A stretch of DNA of 64,000 bases from an uncultured Tolumonas sp. (GCF_963678185.1 NZ_OY782757.1:1871001-1935000); one strand, 5' to 3'; positions 19,955 through 29,583 are shown, counted from the stretch's first letter. Numbers and translations: made by a program. The notes: generated by a model not told the origin, from the sequence alone.

Positions 19955-20443
19955 TTAATACCAGTCGAATTCCACGGCGCGTAATGGCTGGCGTTTAGCA
20001 TCGTATTCAGACCACAATTGCGCCAGCGTCATCTCGGCCAGTGGGTGCCGCCATTGTGGCGCCAACTCAGCAAACGGGCGCAACACAAACGCATTCAACA
20101 GGATCTCGCTGCGCGGTAATTCCACCGGTGTCGTGATCACTAACTCATCATAAGCCAGCAGATCCAGATCCAGTGTCCGACCGGAAAATTTGCGCGCATC
20201 GGCTGGGCGACCATGAGCAAACTCAATGGCCCGCAGTTGTGCCGCTACTTCCGCCACGCCATGCACGGTTTCCGCCGCGATCACCAGATTGTAAAAGGGT
20301 GCGCCGTCAAAACCGACCGCTTCACTTTCATACACCGTGGAACAACAGCATGCCGAGAACACCTGCTGCAAAGCTTGCCAGCCTGCGCGTAGATAATGTT
20401 CCCGTTCGATGTTCGAACCGACACCGATATAAATACGGGCCAT
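19955..20443 (-). CDS. folK: 2-amino-4-hydroxy-6-hydroxymethyldihydropteridine pyrophosphokinase
   Basis: Predicted 162 residues, the folate-pathway kinase that transfers pyrophosphate from ATP to hydroxymethyl-dihydropterin. N-terminal IYIGVGSNIE and the signature RTLDLDLLAYD (metal-binding Asp residues) are clear. The start ATG overlaps the folB stop by one base (TAATG), so the two consecutive enzymes of the pathway are translationally coupled. It converges on cca. Confidence 0.96.
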   Translation of the reverse strand: MARIYIGVGSNIEREHYLRAGWQALQQVFSACCCSTVYESEAVGFDGAPFYNLVIAAETVHGVAEVAAQLRAIEFAHGRPADARKFSGRTLDLDLLAYDELVITTPVELPRSEILLNAFVLRPFAELAPQWRHPLAEMTLAQLWSEYDAKRQPLRAVEFDWY

Positions 20444-20793
20444 TATGCCTCCCGAATGATCTCAACCCCGACACCACGGGCATTGACCACCGCCCCCGGT
20501 TTCGTCACCCGTACTCGTACCCGCAGGATCGGAAATTCGGTCAACAGCAACTGGGCTGTCTGTTCTGCCACCGCTTCAACCAAGCCAATCGGGCGAGTAC
20601 TGATCATATCGGTGACGCGTTTTGACACCGCCGCATAATCCAGTGCCAATGACATATCGTCCTGCTCACCGGCGGCTTGGGTATCAAAATCCATTTCCAG
20701 ATCCAGCACCAGTTTCTGGGTGATCTGTTTTTCCCATTCATACACACCAATCGTGCAATAAACTTCGAGATGATCGATAAAGACTTTATCCAT
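20443..20793 (-). CDS. folB: Dihydroneopterin aldolase
   Basis: Predicted 116 residues. FolB cleaves (and epimerises) dihydroneopterin to the substrate of FolK in folate synthesis. The family start MDKVFIDHLEVYCTIGVYEWE and the catalytic lysine in RVTKPGAVV are present. It is the first gene of a folB-folK operon and divergent from plsY. Confidence 0.96.
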   Translation of the reverse strand: MDKVFIDHLEVYCTIGVYEWEKQITQKLVLDLEMDFDTQAAGEQDDMSLALDYAAVSKRVTDMISTRPIGLVEAVAEQTAQLLLTEFPILRVRVRVTKPGAVVNARGVGVEIIREA

Positions 20794-20898
20794 GTTTTAA
20801 CCTAATTCTGCTAATCTGGAAGGTGGATATCTGGTGTGGATCATACTCCAGCCAGCGCCGTTAGAAAAATAGTGTCCGCGAACAACATCAGGAGATCC

Positions 20899-21510
20899 AT
20901 GCTCGCTCTCGCTTTTGCCATGACTGGCATGGCTTATTTGCTGGGATCAATCAGTAACGCCGTATTGATCAGCCGTTGCTGCGGCCTACCCGACCCCCGC
21001 GATTATGGCTCACATAACCCCGGCGCGACCAATGTACTACGCTCCGGTAACCGTATTGCCGCTTTGAGCGTGTTTCTGCTGGATATGCTAAAAGGCACCC
21101 TGCCGGTTTATCTGGCCTGGTATCTCGGCATTCCACCGATCTATCTCGGCTTTATCGGTATAGCTGCCTGTTTAGGGCATATGTACCCGCTGTATTTCCA
21201 TTTCCGCGGCGGCAAAGGTGTCGCCACCGCGCTTGGTGCCCTGATGCCTCTCGGGTTGGATATGGGCAGCTTTATGATCATAACCTGGCTGCTGATATTG
21301 CTGCTCACCGGCTATTCATCACTGGCGGCATTGGCAGCGGCATTATTGGCGCCACTGTATACCTACTGCCTGAAACCTGAATTTACCCTGCCCGTAGCCA
21401 TGCTCTGTTGTCTGATCATTCTGCGTCATCACGAGAATATCAGCCGCTTATTACATGGCCGAGAACCGAAGATCTGGCCCAATAACCCGTTACGGCGTCA
21501 CCGGCGCTAA
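20899..21510 (+). CDS. plsY: Glycerol-3-phosphate acyltransferase PlsY
   Basis: Predicted 203-residue inner-membrane enzyme that acylates glycerol-3-phosphate from acyl-phosphate, the first step of phospholipid synthesis. Motifs: [11 protein letters not shown], the glycine-rich [10 protein letters not shown] and [12 protein letters not shown]. Five or more membrane helices are evident. The ATG at 20899 with AGGAG 4 nt upstream gives the family length (Escherichia 205); a GTG 21 codons upstream gives an unconserved extension. Its 3' end overlaps the convergent tsaD by 21 bp. Confidence 0.95.
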   Translation: MLALAFAMTGMAYLLGSISNAVLISRCCGLPDPRDYGSHNPGATNVLRSGNRIAALSVFLLDMLKGTLPVYLAWYLGIPPIYLGFIGIAACLGHMYPLYFHFRGGKGVATALGALMPLGLDMGSFMIITWLLILLLTGYSSLAALAAALLAPLYTYCLKPEFTLPVAMLCCLIILRHHENISRLLHGREPKIWPNNPLRRHRR

Positions 21511-22509
21511 CGTTTCCAGATTCCAGCGTGGCTGTACCACGATCTCAAGCCCGGTGGTATGTCCCGCTTTCAGCCGTTGCAAACCCGCAAAGGCGATCAT
21601 GGCGCCATTATCGGTGCAAAATTCCGGGCGTGGATAAAACACTTCACCACCCAGCTTTTTCATCACGGCCGCCAATTCGGTGCGTAATTGTTTGTTGGCA
21701 CTGACGCCACCGGCAATCACCAAGCGCTTCAGACCGGTTTCCTGCAATGCTCGTTTACACTTGATCGCCAACGTATCGACAACCGCCGTCTGGAAGGCAT
21801 GTGCGATATCCGCTCGGGTTTGATCATCATCGCCCTGACTGCGGATCGTATTAGCTGCAAAAGTCTTTAAGCCGGAAAAACTAAAATCCAAGCCTGGGCG
21901 ATCCGTCATCGGACGCGGGAACACAAACCGTCCAGCCGTACCCTGCTCAGCTAATTTTGATAATGCCGCACCACCAGGGTAGTCCAGCCCCAGCAATTTC
22001 GCTGTTTTATCAAAAGCTTCACCGGCGGCATCATCGACTGATTCACCGAGGATCTTATACTGACCAATACCGTCTACGCGCACTAACAAGGTATGACCAC
22101 CAGAAACCAGCAACGCCACAAAAGGAAACTCAGGCGTATGTTCTTCTAACATTGGCGCCAGTAAATGTCCTTCCATGTGATGCACCGGGATCGCCGGTTT
22201 ATTCCAAGCCATCGCTAGTGAACGCGCAATAGTGGCGCCCACCAGTAACGCCCCCACTAAGCCTGGGCCCGCCGTATATGCGATCCCGTCCAGATCCTCG
22301 GATCGACAACCGGCTTGCTGTAATGCCGCTTCAATCAATGGCAATGTTTTGCGGATATGATCGCGGCTGGCCAATTCCGGCACCACCCCGCCATAGTCGG
22401 CATGTAATTTAATCTGGCTGTATAATTGATGCGCGAGGATCCCGTCTTGATCGTCAAAGATCGCGATCCCGGTTTCATCACAAGAAGTTTCGATGCCTAA
22501 TACCCGCAT
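21490..22509 (-). CDS. tsaD: tRNA N6-adenosine threonylcarbamoyltransferase TsaD
   Basis: Predicted 339 residues (Escherichia TsaD 337). It transfers threonylcarbamoyl to A37 of ANN-decoding tRNAs together with TsaB and TsaE. The N-terminus [19 protein letters not shown], the metal-binding [11 protein letters not shown], the GGHT of the kinase-like fold, and [10 protein letters not shown] are all intact. Divergent from rpsU, a classic arrangement upstream of the macromolecular synthesis operon. It overlaps the end of plsY on the opposite strand. Confidence 0.98.
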   Translation of the reverse strand: MRVLGIETSCDETGIAIFDDQDGILAHQLYSQIKLHADYGGVVPELASRDHIRKTLPLIEAALQQAGCRSEDLDGIAYTAGPGLVGALLVGATIARSLAMAWNKPAIPVHHMEGHLLAPMLEEHTPEFPFVALLVSGGHTLLVRVDGIGQYKILGESVDDAAGEAFDKTAKLLGLDYPGGAALSKLAEQGTAGRFVFPRPMTDRPGLDFSFSGLKTFAANTIRSQGDDDQTRADIAHAFQTAVVDTLAIKCKRALQETGLKRLVIAGGVSANKQLRTELAAVMKKLGGEVFYPRPEFCTDNGAMIAFAGLQRLKAGHTTGLEIVVQPRWNLETLAPVTP

Positions 22510-22546
22510 TTTTTGGTCGCTCCGGTAAAAATCCCACCGTTTATGA

Positions 22547-22909
<363 letters not shown>

Positions 22910-22934
22910 TTTTACAGACCGTTAAGTTTTCTTG

Positions 22935-22974
22935 ATAAGCCGCGCTTTCCTGCGATTGCGCGGCTTATTCTATT
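22935..22974 (+). terminator. Hairpin between rpsU and dnaG (partial terminator)
   Basis: Perfect 11-bp stem ATAAGCCGCGC (22935-22945) and GCGCGGCTTAT (22958-22968), followed by TCTATT. In Escherichia an equivalent rpsU-dnaG terminator lowers primase expression relative to S21, which fits the position here. Confidence 0.8.
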
Positions 22975-22990
22975 GGCAGACGGAATTCAG

Positions 22991-24739
22991 ATGGCTGGCA
23001 AAATCCCGCAATCGTTTATTGATGATCTGCTGAATCGTACCGATATTATCGAGTTAATCGACGGTCGTGTTCATCTGAAAAAAGCCGGTAAGAACTACCA
23101 GGCTTGTTGCCCATTTCATAACGAAAAATCGCCTTCTTTCTCTGTTAGCCCAGAAAAACAGTTTTATCACTGCTTTGGCTGTGGTGCGCACGGTAACGCC
23201 ATCGGTTTTCTGATGGAGTATGACGGGCTGAACTTTCCCGACGCCGTCGGTGAACTGGCGAATCTGCACGGCTTAACCGTACCCAACGATCAACCTTTTC
23301 ACAACCAAGGGCCTGCCCCCTCAGCCGATCACTATCAACTGATGGAATGGGCAGCACGGTATTTCCAAAATCAGTTAAAGAGTGCCCCGCAAGCGATTGA
23401 ATACCTGAAAGGGCGTGGTTTAACTGGCGAGATCGTCAAACAATTTGCGATTGGTTATGCACCAGGCAGCTGGGATGGTTTACGCCAGACGCTGGTTCGT
23501 TCAGCAGCCAGCGAAGCACAATTGGTTGAACTGGGCATGCTGATCGGGCGCGATGGTGGCGGCAGTTATGACCGCTTCCGCGATCGGATTATGTTTCCGA
23601 TCCGCGATCGTCGTGGTCGGGTTATCGGTTTTGGTGGCCGCGTTCTGGGTGATGGTACGCCCAAATATCTTAACTCACCGGAAACGCCGATTTTTCATAA
23701 AGGCAAAGAACTGTTTGGCCTGTATCAGGTTAAAGAACGGCATCGAAATCCGGCCCGCATCCTGATCGTCGAAGGCTATATGGATGTAGTGGCACTGGCG
23801 CAATTTGGTGTCGACTATGCAGTGGCCTCGCTGGGCACGTCAACGACCGCAGATCATATGCATCTGTTATTTCGCACCACATCCGAAGTGGTGTGTTGTT
23901 ACGACGGTGATAATGCAGGTCGGGAAGCCGCTTGGCGTGCGCTGGAAAATGCCCTGCCCAGCTTGCAGGATGGTAAAGATCTACGTTTCGTGTTTCTGCC
24001 GCAAGAACATGATCCAGATAGCTTCATTCGCGAATTTGGTCAGGCGGTTTTTGAACAAAAACTGGATGATGCGCAATCGTATGCAGACTTTTTGTTTGAA
24101 CGTCTGACACGAGATCTGAATTTAAGTGGCGAGGCAGGACAAAATGAACTGGCTAATAAAGCCATTGCCCTGATCCGTCGGGTACCTGAAGGGTTTAATC
24201 GCGAAAGTCTGTTGACCAAGCTCTCAGCACAATTGCGCTGGGGGGAAAATGAAAAACGGCTGCGTGAAATATTCCGCCGTCAGGAACAGGAAGCGCAACA
24301 GACAGCAACTACCGCAAAACCCGGTGGTAAAATCAAACTGACGCTGATCCGACGAGCAATTGCGTTGATCGTGCAACATCCAGCCGTCGCGGCATTACTC
24401 CCCCCGCTGCCGGATGTGCTAAAATCATTAAAAGAACCCGGTATTGAGGTGTTGCTGACGCTGTTAGCGCAGTTGCACAACAACCCAATGTCGACAGGTC
24501 AGTTGCTGGAACTATGGCGTGATACCAAAGAAGGACGCGCCTTAGCACAACTGGCGATGCTGGATGAACTCACCGCCGGTGACAACATTCAGCAAGAACT
24601 GGAAGATGTCTGCGATCGTTTGCTCGATCTGTATCTGCAGCAACGGCTAGACAGCTTATTAAATCAGCACCAGCTGAATCTTGAAGAAAAACAAGAACTA
24701 CAGTTTTTACTAACTGAATACAAACGATCCACGAAATAA
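22991..24739 (+). CDS. dnaG: DNA primase
   Basis: Predicted 582 residues (Escherichia 581). It synthesises RNA primers at the replication fork. The N-terminal CHC2 zinc ribbon (CCPFHNEKSPSF and YHCFGCGAHGN), the catalytic TOPRIM core with VEGYMDVVALAQFG and CYDGDNAGREAAWR, and the C-terminal helicase-binding region (ending LQFLLTEYKRSTK) are complete. The start MAGKIP at 22991 matches the family; an in-frame ATG 6 codons upstream lies within the post-hairpin sequence. The Shine-Dalgarno is poor, consistent with the low translation known for dnaG. Confidence 0.98.
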   Translation: MAGKIPQSFIDDLLNRTDIIELIDGRVHLKKAGKNYQACCPFHNEKSPSFSVSPEKQFYHCFGCGAHGNAIGFLMEYDGLNFPDAVGELANLHGLTVPNDQPFHNQGPAPSADHYQLMEWAARYFQNQLKSAPQAIEYLKGRGLTGEIVKQFAIGYAPGSWDGLRQTLVRSAASEAQLVELGMLIGRDGGGSYDRFRDRIMFPIRDRRGRVIGFGGRVLGDGTPKYLNSPETPIFHKGKELFGLYQVKERHRNPARILIVEGYMDVVALAQFGVDYAVASLGTSTTADHMHLLFRTTSEVVCCYDGDNAGREAAWRALENALPSLQDGKDLRFVFLPQEHDPDSFIREFGQAVFEQKLDDAQSYADFLFERLTRDLNLSGEAGQNELANKAIALIRRVPEGFNRESLLTKLSAQLRWGENEKRLREIFRRQEQEAQQTATTAKPGGKIKLTLIRRAIALIVQHPAVAALLPPLPDVLKSLKEPGIEVLLTLLAQLHNNPMSTGQLLELWRDTKEGRALAQLAMLDELTAGDNIQQELEDVCDRLLDLYLQQRLDSLLNQHQLNLEEKQELQFLLTEYKRSTK

Positions 24740-24846
24740 CAGGTCGTCAGCTTGAATTTCAGGCACAGCGGCACTATATGATTAACACATGCCCGGTTAC
24801 GGGAATATAGCTACTTGATGCAAGAACAGCACTAAACAAACTACTA

Positions 24847-24880
24847 CCCTGTTATACAAAATATAACGGGGCGGATTTTT
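24847..24880 (+). terminator. Hairpin between dnaG and rpoD
   Basis: Stem CCCTGTTATA (24847-24856) with TATAACGGGG (24862-24871), including one T-G pair, loop CAAAA, followed by CGGATTTTT. It has terminator form and may partly separate dnaG from rpoD. Confidence 0.6.
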
Positions 24881-24917
24881 ACTTTGTCGTTAACGTGCAA
24901 AACGGCCGTCGTTTCTT

Positions 24918-24923
24918 TATAAT
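24918..24923 (+). promoter_or_regulatory. Possible -10 element of an rpoD-proximal promoter
   Basis: A perfect TATAAT followed by CGGCGG lies 53 nt before rpoD, downstream of the terminator-like hairpin. The -35 region is poor, so strength is uncertain. An internal rpoD promoter is known in Escherichia, although located elsewhere. Confidence 0.4.
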
Positions 24924-24976
24924 CGGCGGATTTTACGCCACCGAGCGATAAATCAGCCTTAGGAAGTACCAACCGG

Positions 24977-26830
24977 ATGAGTTCTATGGAGCAAACCCCT
25001 CAGTCGCAACTAAAACTCCTCGTTGCCAAAGGTAAAGAGCAGGGCTATCTGACTTATGCAGAAGTTAACGATCATCTTCCACAAGATATCGTTGATTCCG
25101 ATCAGATAGAAGACATTATTCAGATGATCAATGACATGGGTATCCAGGTCGTTGAAAACGTACCTGATGCCGATGATCTGTTGCTGACCGAAAACAATGC
25201 CGCCGACGAAGATGCAGCAGAAGCTGCGGCGCAAGTTCTGGCATCTGTTGAGTCTGAAATTGGTCGTACTACTGACCCTGTGCGTATGTATATGCGCGAA
25301 ATGGGTACGGTTGAGCTATTGACTCGTGAAGGCGAAATCGACATCGCTAAACGAATTGAAGACGGTATCAATCAGGTACAAAGTTCCGTAGCCGAATATC
25401 CGGAAGCGATCACTTACCTGCTGGATCAGTTTGATCGTTTTGAAGCCGGTCATATCCGTCTGGGCGACATCATTTCCGGTTTCGTCAGTGAAGATGACGA
25501 TTTACCACCAACAGCCACCAACATCGGTTCTGCGTTAGATGAAGAAACGCTGAAAGAAGACGACACCGATGATGATGACGAAGATGAAGACGGCGATGAT
25601 GATGCGGAAGAAGATACTGGTCCGGATCCTGAAGTCGCTCGTGAGAAATTCTCTGCGCTGCGTACTCAATACGAAAAAACGCGTGACGCCATCAAAGACA
25701 ATGGTCGTGACAGCGATTTAGCCAAAGTAGAGATCCTTGAATTAGCGAACGTATTCAAAGAATTCCGTCTGGTGCCGAAGCAGTTTGACCGTTTGGTTAA
25801 CAGCATGCGTGACATGATGGAACGCGTGCGCGTACAGGAACGTTTGATCCTGCGTTATTGCGTTGAATACGCAAAAATGCCAAAGAAAAACTTTGTTTCT
25901 GCTTTTACTAACAATGAATCCAGCAATGGCTGGTTTGAATTTGCGAAAAGCAGCGGTAAAGCCTGGTCTGCCGGCTTAGAAAAAATGGATGAAGAAGTAC
26001 AACGCTCCATCCAGAAATTGCAGCAGGTAGAACACGAAACAGGTCTGTCGATTGCTCAGATCAAAGATATCAACCGTCGTATGAGTATCGGTGAAGCAAA
26101 AGCGCGCCGTGCGAAAAAAGAGATGGTTGAGGCGAACTTACGTCTGGTAATTTCTATTGCGAAGAAATACACCAACCGTGGTCTGCAATTCCTTGATTTG
26201 ATTCAAGAAGGTAACATAGGTCTGATGAAAGCGGTCGATAAATTCGAATATCGCCGTGGTTATAAATTCTCAACCTATGCCACTTGGTGGATCCGTCAGG
26301 CAATCACGCGCTCTATCGCTGACCAAGCCCGTACCATTCGTATTCCGGTACATATGATCGAAACGATCAATAAGCTGAACCGTATCTCTCGTCAGATGCT
26401 GCAGGAAATGGGTCGTGAACCGAATCCTGAAGAATTGGCAGAACGTATGGGTATGCCGGAAGACAAGATCCGTAAAGTGCTGAAGATCGCGAAAGAGCCG
26501 ATCTCGATGGAAACCCCGATCGGTGACGATGAAGATTCGCACTTAGGTGATTTCATTGAAGACACAACCCTGGCACTGCCAGCGGATTCTGCTACTTCAG
26601 AAAGTCTGAAAGCAGCTACCCGTGACGTATTGTCTGGTCTGACTGCACGTGAAGCAAAAGTACTGCGTATGCGTTTTGGTATCGATATGAACACTGACCA
26701 TACTTTGGAAGAAGTAGGTAAGCAGTTCGACGTTACTCGTGAACGTATTCGTCAGATCGAAGCAAAAGCATTACGCAAACTGCGTCATCCAAGCCGCTCA
26801 GAAGTTCTGCGCAGCTTCCTGGATGAATAG
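24977..26830 (+). CDS. rpoD: RNA polymerase primary sigma factor RpoD (sigma-70)
   Basis: Predicted 617 residues (Escherichia 613). Region 1.1 at the N-terminus, region 1.2 ([20 protein letters not shown]), a very acidic non-conserved insert near residues 195-215, region 2 with [20 protein letters not shown] and [13 protein letters not shown], region 3, and region 4.2 ([20 protein letters not shown]) are all present. The ATG at 24977 is followed by a second in-frame Met three codons later. Last protein gene of the macromolecular synthesis operon, followed by a stem-loop and tRNA-Ile. Confidence 0.98.
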   Translation: MSSMEQTPQSQLKLLVAKGKEQGYLTYAEVNDHLPQDIVDSDQIEDIIQMINDMGIQVVENVPDADDLLLTENNAADEDAAEAAAQVLASVESEIGRTTDPVRMYMREMGTVELLTREGEIDIAKRIEDGINQVQSSVAEYPEAITYLLDQFDRFEAGHIRLGDIISGFVSEDDDLPPTATNIGSALDEETLKEDDTDDDDEDEDGDDDAEEDTGPDPEVAREKFSALRTQYEKTRDAIKDNGRDSDLAKVEILELANVFKEFRLVPKQFDRLVNSMRDMMERVRVQERLILRYCVEYAKMPKKNFVSAFTNNESSNGWFEFAKSSGKAWSAGLEKMDEEVQRSIQKLQQVEHETGLSIAQIKDINRRMSIGEAKARRAKKEMVEANLRLVISIAKKYTNRGLQFLDLIQEGNIGLMKAVDKFEYRRGYKFSTYATWWIRQAITRSIADQARTIRIPVHMIETINKLNRISRQMLQEMGREPNPEELAERMGMPEDKIRKVLKIAKEPISMETPIGDDEDSHLGDFIEDTTLALPADSATSESLKAATRDVLSGLTAREAKVLRMRFGIDMNTDHTLEEVGKQFDVTRERIRQIEAKALRKLRHPSRSEVLRSFLDE

Positions 26831-26838
26831 TTAAGATC

Positions 26839-26871
26839 ACAGGTTGGCGCTTTTATGAGCGCCTAACCTGT
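26839..26871 (+). terminator. Stem-loop after rpoD
   Basis: ACAGGTTGGCGCT pairs with AGCGCCTAACCTGT (one bulged T). No T run follows, so it may be an mRNA 3' stabiliser or a weak terminator. Confidence 0.55.
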
Positions 26872-26878
26872 TGATAAC

Positions 26879-26907
26879 TAGACACTCAGTGTATCACTTC
26901 GTATAAT
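26879..26907 (+). promoter_or_regulatory. Promoter of tRNA-Ile
   Basis: TAGACA (26879-26884), 17-nt spacer and a perfect TATAAT (26902-26907), ending 12 nt before the tRNA. Good sigma-70 match. Confidence 0.8.
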
Positions 26908-26919
26908 GCCACCAATTCA

Positions 26920-26995
26920 GGCCCCTTAGCTCAGTGGTTAGAGCAGACGACTCATAATCGTTTGGTCCCCCGTTCAAGCCGGGGAGGGGCCACCA
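26920..26995 (+). tRNA. ileX: tRNA-Ile (anticodon CAT, lysidine-modified type)
   Basis: 76-nt tRNA with encoded CCA. The acceptor stem GGCCCCT pairs with AGGGGCC, and the anticodon loop is CTCATAA. The body closely matches Escherichia ileX, whose C34 is converted to lysidine so that it reads AUA. Escherichia ileX is also next to rpoD, which supports Ile over Met. Its own promoter precedes it and a terminator follows. Confidence 0.93.
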
Positions 26996-27003
26996 AATAT
27001 ATC

Positions 27004-27038
27004 AAGGACTTACAGCAGATTGTTGTAAGTCCTTTTTT
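27004..27038 (+). terminator. Terminator of tRNA-Ile
   Basis: Perfect 11-bp stem AAGGACTTACA (27004-27014) with TGTAAGTCCTT (27024-27034), followed by TTTT. It begins 9 nt after the tRNA CCA. Confidence 0.9.
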
Positions 27039-27083
27039 GTTTATTGGCACTATGGCTTAAGCGACAGCTTGCGAGTGGTAGCA

Positions 27084-27347
27084 CTAGCCGATATAACAAG
27101 AAAAACGAAACTCAGCGGATTCATATTTGTAAGCGGTAAAACTGCTTTGCACGAAGCCAAACCCCGAATCTTGTTCCTCAAAAAACTGCTCTTCACAGAC
27201 TTCGTTCATCTCATCTTGAGCCATGAACTCCGTATCTTCCAATAATTCTTTTGCATCATAAGCAGCGCACTCTTCCCCAGGGAACATCATTTCCACCTGA
27301 ACATCTGCTTGAGCTGCTAATGCAATTACTTCTTTAACCGTAGCCAT
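27084..27347 (-). CDS. Small acidic protein of unknown function
   Basis: Predicted 87 residues; I do not recognise the family. About 20 Asp/Glu against about 4 Lys/Arg give a strongly negative charge, concentrated in the middle (about residues 34-63, no basic residue). The C-terminus is aromatic (FTAYKYESAEFRFSCY). No signal peptide or membrane helix is seen. The second ATG (27347) is preferred because AAGG lies 7 nt before it; the first ATG (27353) is too close. It is on the minus strand, facing tRNA-Ile, with no partner gene. Charge alone would fit a DNA-mimic or chaperone-like role, but nothing in the sequence demonstrates this. Confidence 0.65.
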   Translation of the reverse strand: MATVKEVIALAAQADVQVEMMFPGEECAAYDAKELLEDTEFMAQDEMNEVCEEQFFEEQDSGFGFVQSSFTAYKYESAEFRFSCYIG

Positions 27348-27546
27348 AACCATACCTTGTTATTCATTGCTATTCAGCCGAGTGCTGAACTAAGCCGGTA
27401 ATGATAATCGCGAGTCAAGGTGACAACAAGAATTAAGCGATTTAGCTAGATAACACTTTCGTCAGTAAATTTACTTATATACTTAATTCAAGATATACAT
27501 TTTTTGCTCGTGGGTTCTGTTTTGTTCTCAGGATGGGAGACATACC
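27348..27546. other. Divergent gap between two small ORFs
   Basis: 199 nt, AT-rich, no gene seen. Probably holds promoters for the acidic 87-residue ORF (minus) and the 105-residue ORF (plus). No clear consensus elements or terminators were picked out. Confidence 0.4.
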
Positions 27547-27864
27547 ATGTCATGGCATAAAATCATCATCAGGAATGATGAACACGATACATCAGCCCAA
27601 CCATTGAGCGTGACCGAGCTGTCTGTGGCAGCACTTAAAAACGGCTTAGTTAAAATTTACGTGAATGCGACTTACCTGCGGGGTTATAAAAATGAAATTG
27701 CGTATTACCAAGGGATGACTGCCGATGGCGACTATCTGTTTTATTTATCCCCGGTAATATCCTTAGCGGCACCTGGTTTAGTTCATGAGTTTAAAGCGGA
27801 AATATGTAAAGAACACCCTGATTTTTCGGGTTTAGAAGCACGCCATTTTTACGATATAAAATAA
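27547..27864 (+). CDS. Hypothetical protein, 105 residues
   Basis: Predicted 105 residues with no family recognised. It begins MSWHKIIIRNDEH and contains mixed hydrophobic and aromatic segments (YLRGYKNEIAYYQG, YLFYLSPVI), suggesting a small soluble globular alpha/beta protein. The end is HFYDIK. A good Shine-Dalgarno (GGGAGA) lies 7 nt before the ATG, which supports it being a real gene. It is followed after 62 nt by another small ORF on the same strand, so the two may be an operon. Confidence 0.65.
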   Translation: MSWHKIIIRNDEHDTSAQPLSVTELSVAALKNGLVKIYVNATYLRGYKNEIAYYQGMTADGDYLFYLSPVISLAAPGLVHEFKAEICKEHPDFSGLEARHFYDIK

Positions 27865-27926
27865 TATTGTTTATAGCGTAGACCTAACTTAACCAGACTT
27901 TTCTTACGCGATAAATCGAGGAATAT

Positions 27927-28217
27927 ATGCTGAATAACGACGAGGTTGGCGCACCGGTAAGAAGTTATGCCATAGTCAGCGCCGTAACAAATAAAGTGGA
28001 TGTCGTAAACGCGATTGATTCACAAAAAGCGATCAACGAAGCCGTTCATTCTTATCCGCAACACAATACAACGCGAAATAATCCGGAATTAACTAATTAT
28101 TTTTCTTATGAATTAACTGATGACGATGTGTCTAAACTGACTCGTTTAGACGGTGATGCGGCAAAAATTGAGTTTCTGAATACTCGCTACCCTAAACACC
28201 AATCGTGGCAAGTTTGA
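27927..28217 (+). CDS. Hypothetical protein, 96 residues
   Basis: Predicted 96 residues, polar, with no recognised domain. It has Asn/Asp-rich stretches (PQHNTTRNNPELTNYFSYEL) and a tail YPKHQSWQV. GAGGAA precedes the ATG by 4 nt. It follows the 105-residue ORF in the same direction and runs towards the fabV terminator. No function can be assigned. Confidence 0.62.
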   Translation: MLNNDEVGAPVRSYAIVSAVTNKVDVVNAIDSQKAINEAVHSYPQHNTTRNNPELTNYFSYELTDDDVSKLTRLDGDAAKIEFLNTRYPKHQSWQV

Positions 28218-28241
28218 CGGGCAAAAGATCTTTCCTGTTAT

Positions 28242-28272
28242 AAAAAACAAACCCCTCGTTGCCGAGGGGTTT
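28242..28272 (-). terminator. Terminator of fabV
   Basis: Perfect 10-bp stem AAACCCCTCG (28249-28258) / CGAGGGGTTT (28263-28272) with loop TTGC. Preceding A6 gives a U tract on the minus strand. It begins 8 nt from the fabV stop. Confidence 0.9.
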
Positions 28273-28279
28273 GAGTGAT

Positions 28280-29473
28280 TTACAGTGTAACCACATCAAA
28301 GTTGATGTCTGGGTTCACATCCGCATCATAATCAACACCTTCCCAACCGAAACCAAACAGTTTCAGGAATTCGTCTTTATAACCTTTGTAATCGGTCAAT
28401 TCAGGCAGGTTTTCTGTCGTCACTTGTGGCCACAGATCACGGCATGCTTGTTGTACTGATTCGCGCAGTTCCCAGTCATCCATACGGATACGTTGGGCAT
28501 CATCAGTCACAAATTCACCATCAAACAGACGGGTATAGAACATACGTTGGATCTGTTCGATACAACCTTCATGAATGCCCTGCTCTTTCATCAGTTTGAA
28601 AGACATGGCGATATACAACGGCATCACCGGAATGGCGGCAGAAGCTTGTGTTACCACTGATTTCAGCACAGCCACATTGGCGGTACCGTGTTTGCTGCTC
28701 AGTTGTTGACGGATAGCCGTGCTGGCGCGATCCAGATCTTCTTTCGCGCGACCCAGAGTACCGTGCCAGTAGATTGGCCAGGTAATGTCGGTACCGATAT
28801 AGCTGTATGCAACGGTTTTCACACCCTCAGCCAATACACCCGCCTGATCTAACGCATTCAGCCACAATTCCCAGTCTTCGCCACCCATAACTTTGATGGT
28901 GTTGGCGATTTCCTCTTCGTTAGCTGGTTCAACTTGTGCTTCGATCAGCTCATCTTTATTGGTATCAACCGCAGTTGCACGGTAAACCTCACCAATTGGC
29001 TTCAGTGCAGAACGGATCAATTCACCAGTCGTTGGTAATTTACGCACTGGTGACGCCAGTGAATAAACCACCATGTCGACCTGGCCCAGATCGGCTTTGA
29101 TCAGCTCGATTGCTTTGGCGCGGCATTCATCAGAGAACGCATCGCCATTAATACTTTTGGAATACAGACCGGCTTCTTTTGCGGCTTTATCGAAAGCAGC
29201 AGAGTTATACCAACCTGCGCTACCCGTTTTCTTATCAGTGCCTGCTTTTTCTAAAAACACACCGATAGTAGCGGCGTCGGAACCGAACGCAGCAGTAATA
29301 CGCGATGCCAAACCGTAACCGGTGGATGCACCAATCACTAATACCCGTTTTGGACCATTCGCCAGCTGGCCTTTGCTTTTCACATAAGCAATCTGTTGAC
29401 GGACATTAGCTTCGCAGCCACTCGGATGGGTAGTTGTGCAAATAAAGCCACGGACTTTCGGTGCAATAATCAT
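28280..29473 (-). CDS. fabV: Enoyl-[acyl-carrier-protein] reductase FabV
   Basis: Predicted 397 residues, the family length. FabV is the triclosan-tolerant trans-2-enoyl-ACP reductase of type II fatty acid synthesis in Vibrio, Pseudomonas and Aeromonas relatives. The NADH-binding [16 protein letters not shown] and the characteristic Y-x8-K active site (tyrosine of IYW, lysine of GRAK, in [18 protein letters not shown]) are intact. The start is [11 protein letters not shown]. Monocistronic by its surroundings and divergent from dacB. Whether a FabI also exists elsewhere is unknown. Confidence 0.96.
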   Translation of the reverse strand: MIIAPKVRGFICTTTHPSGCEANVRQQIAYVKSKGQLANGPKRVLVIGASTGYGLASRITAAFGSDAATIGVFLEKAGTDKKTGSAGWYNSAAFDKAAKEAGLYSKSINGDAFSDECRAKAIELIKADLGQVDMVVYSLASPVRKLPTTGELIRSALKPIGEVYRATAVDTNKDELIEAQVEPANEEEIANTIKVMGGEDWELWLNALDQAGVLAEGVKTVAYSYIGTDITWPIYWHGTLGRAKEDLDRASTAIRQQLSSKHGTANVAVLKSVVTQASAAIPVMPLYIAMSFKLMKEQGIHEGCIEQIQRMFYTRLFDGEFVTDDAQRIRMDDWELRESVQQACRDLWPQVTTENLPELTDYKGYKDEFLKLFGFGWEGVDYDADVNPDINFDVVTL

Positions 29474-29555
29474 GGGTAGTTCTCACCTGGTTAAGGGTTC
29501 TATGCAAAAATCGCGGCATAAGATACCCGATCTTGCTGTGTTTGTGTTGTGAATG

Positions 29556-29583
29556 TTGCGCCAGCGCGAGAGCACTCTATAAT
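29556..29583 (+). promoter_or_regulatory. Candidate promoter of dacB
   Basis: TTGCGC (29556-29561), 16-nt spacer and a perfect TATAAT (29578-29583), 68 nt upstream of the dacB ATG. Confidence 0.65.

Noticed and set aside
26920-26995. tRNA-Met assignment for the CAT-anticodon tRNA
   Set aside because: Body sequence matches Escherichia ileX much better than elongator or initiator Met, and its location next to rpoD agrees.
26920-28280. Genomic island integrated at tRNA-Ile
   Set aside because: No integrase and no second copy of the tRNA 3' end was found in the interval; the three ORFs remain unexplained but not shown to be mobile.
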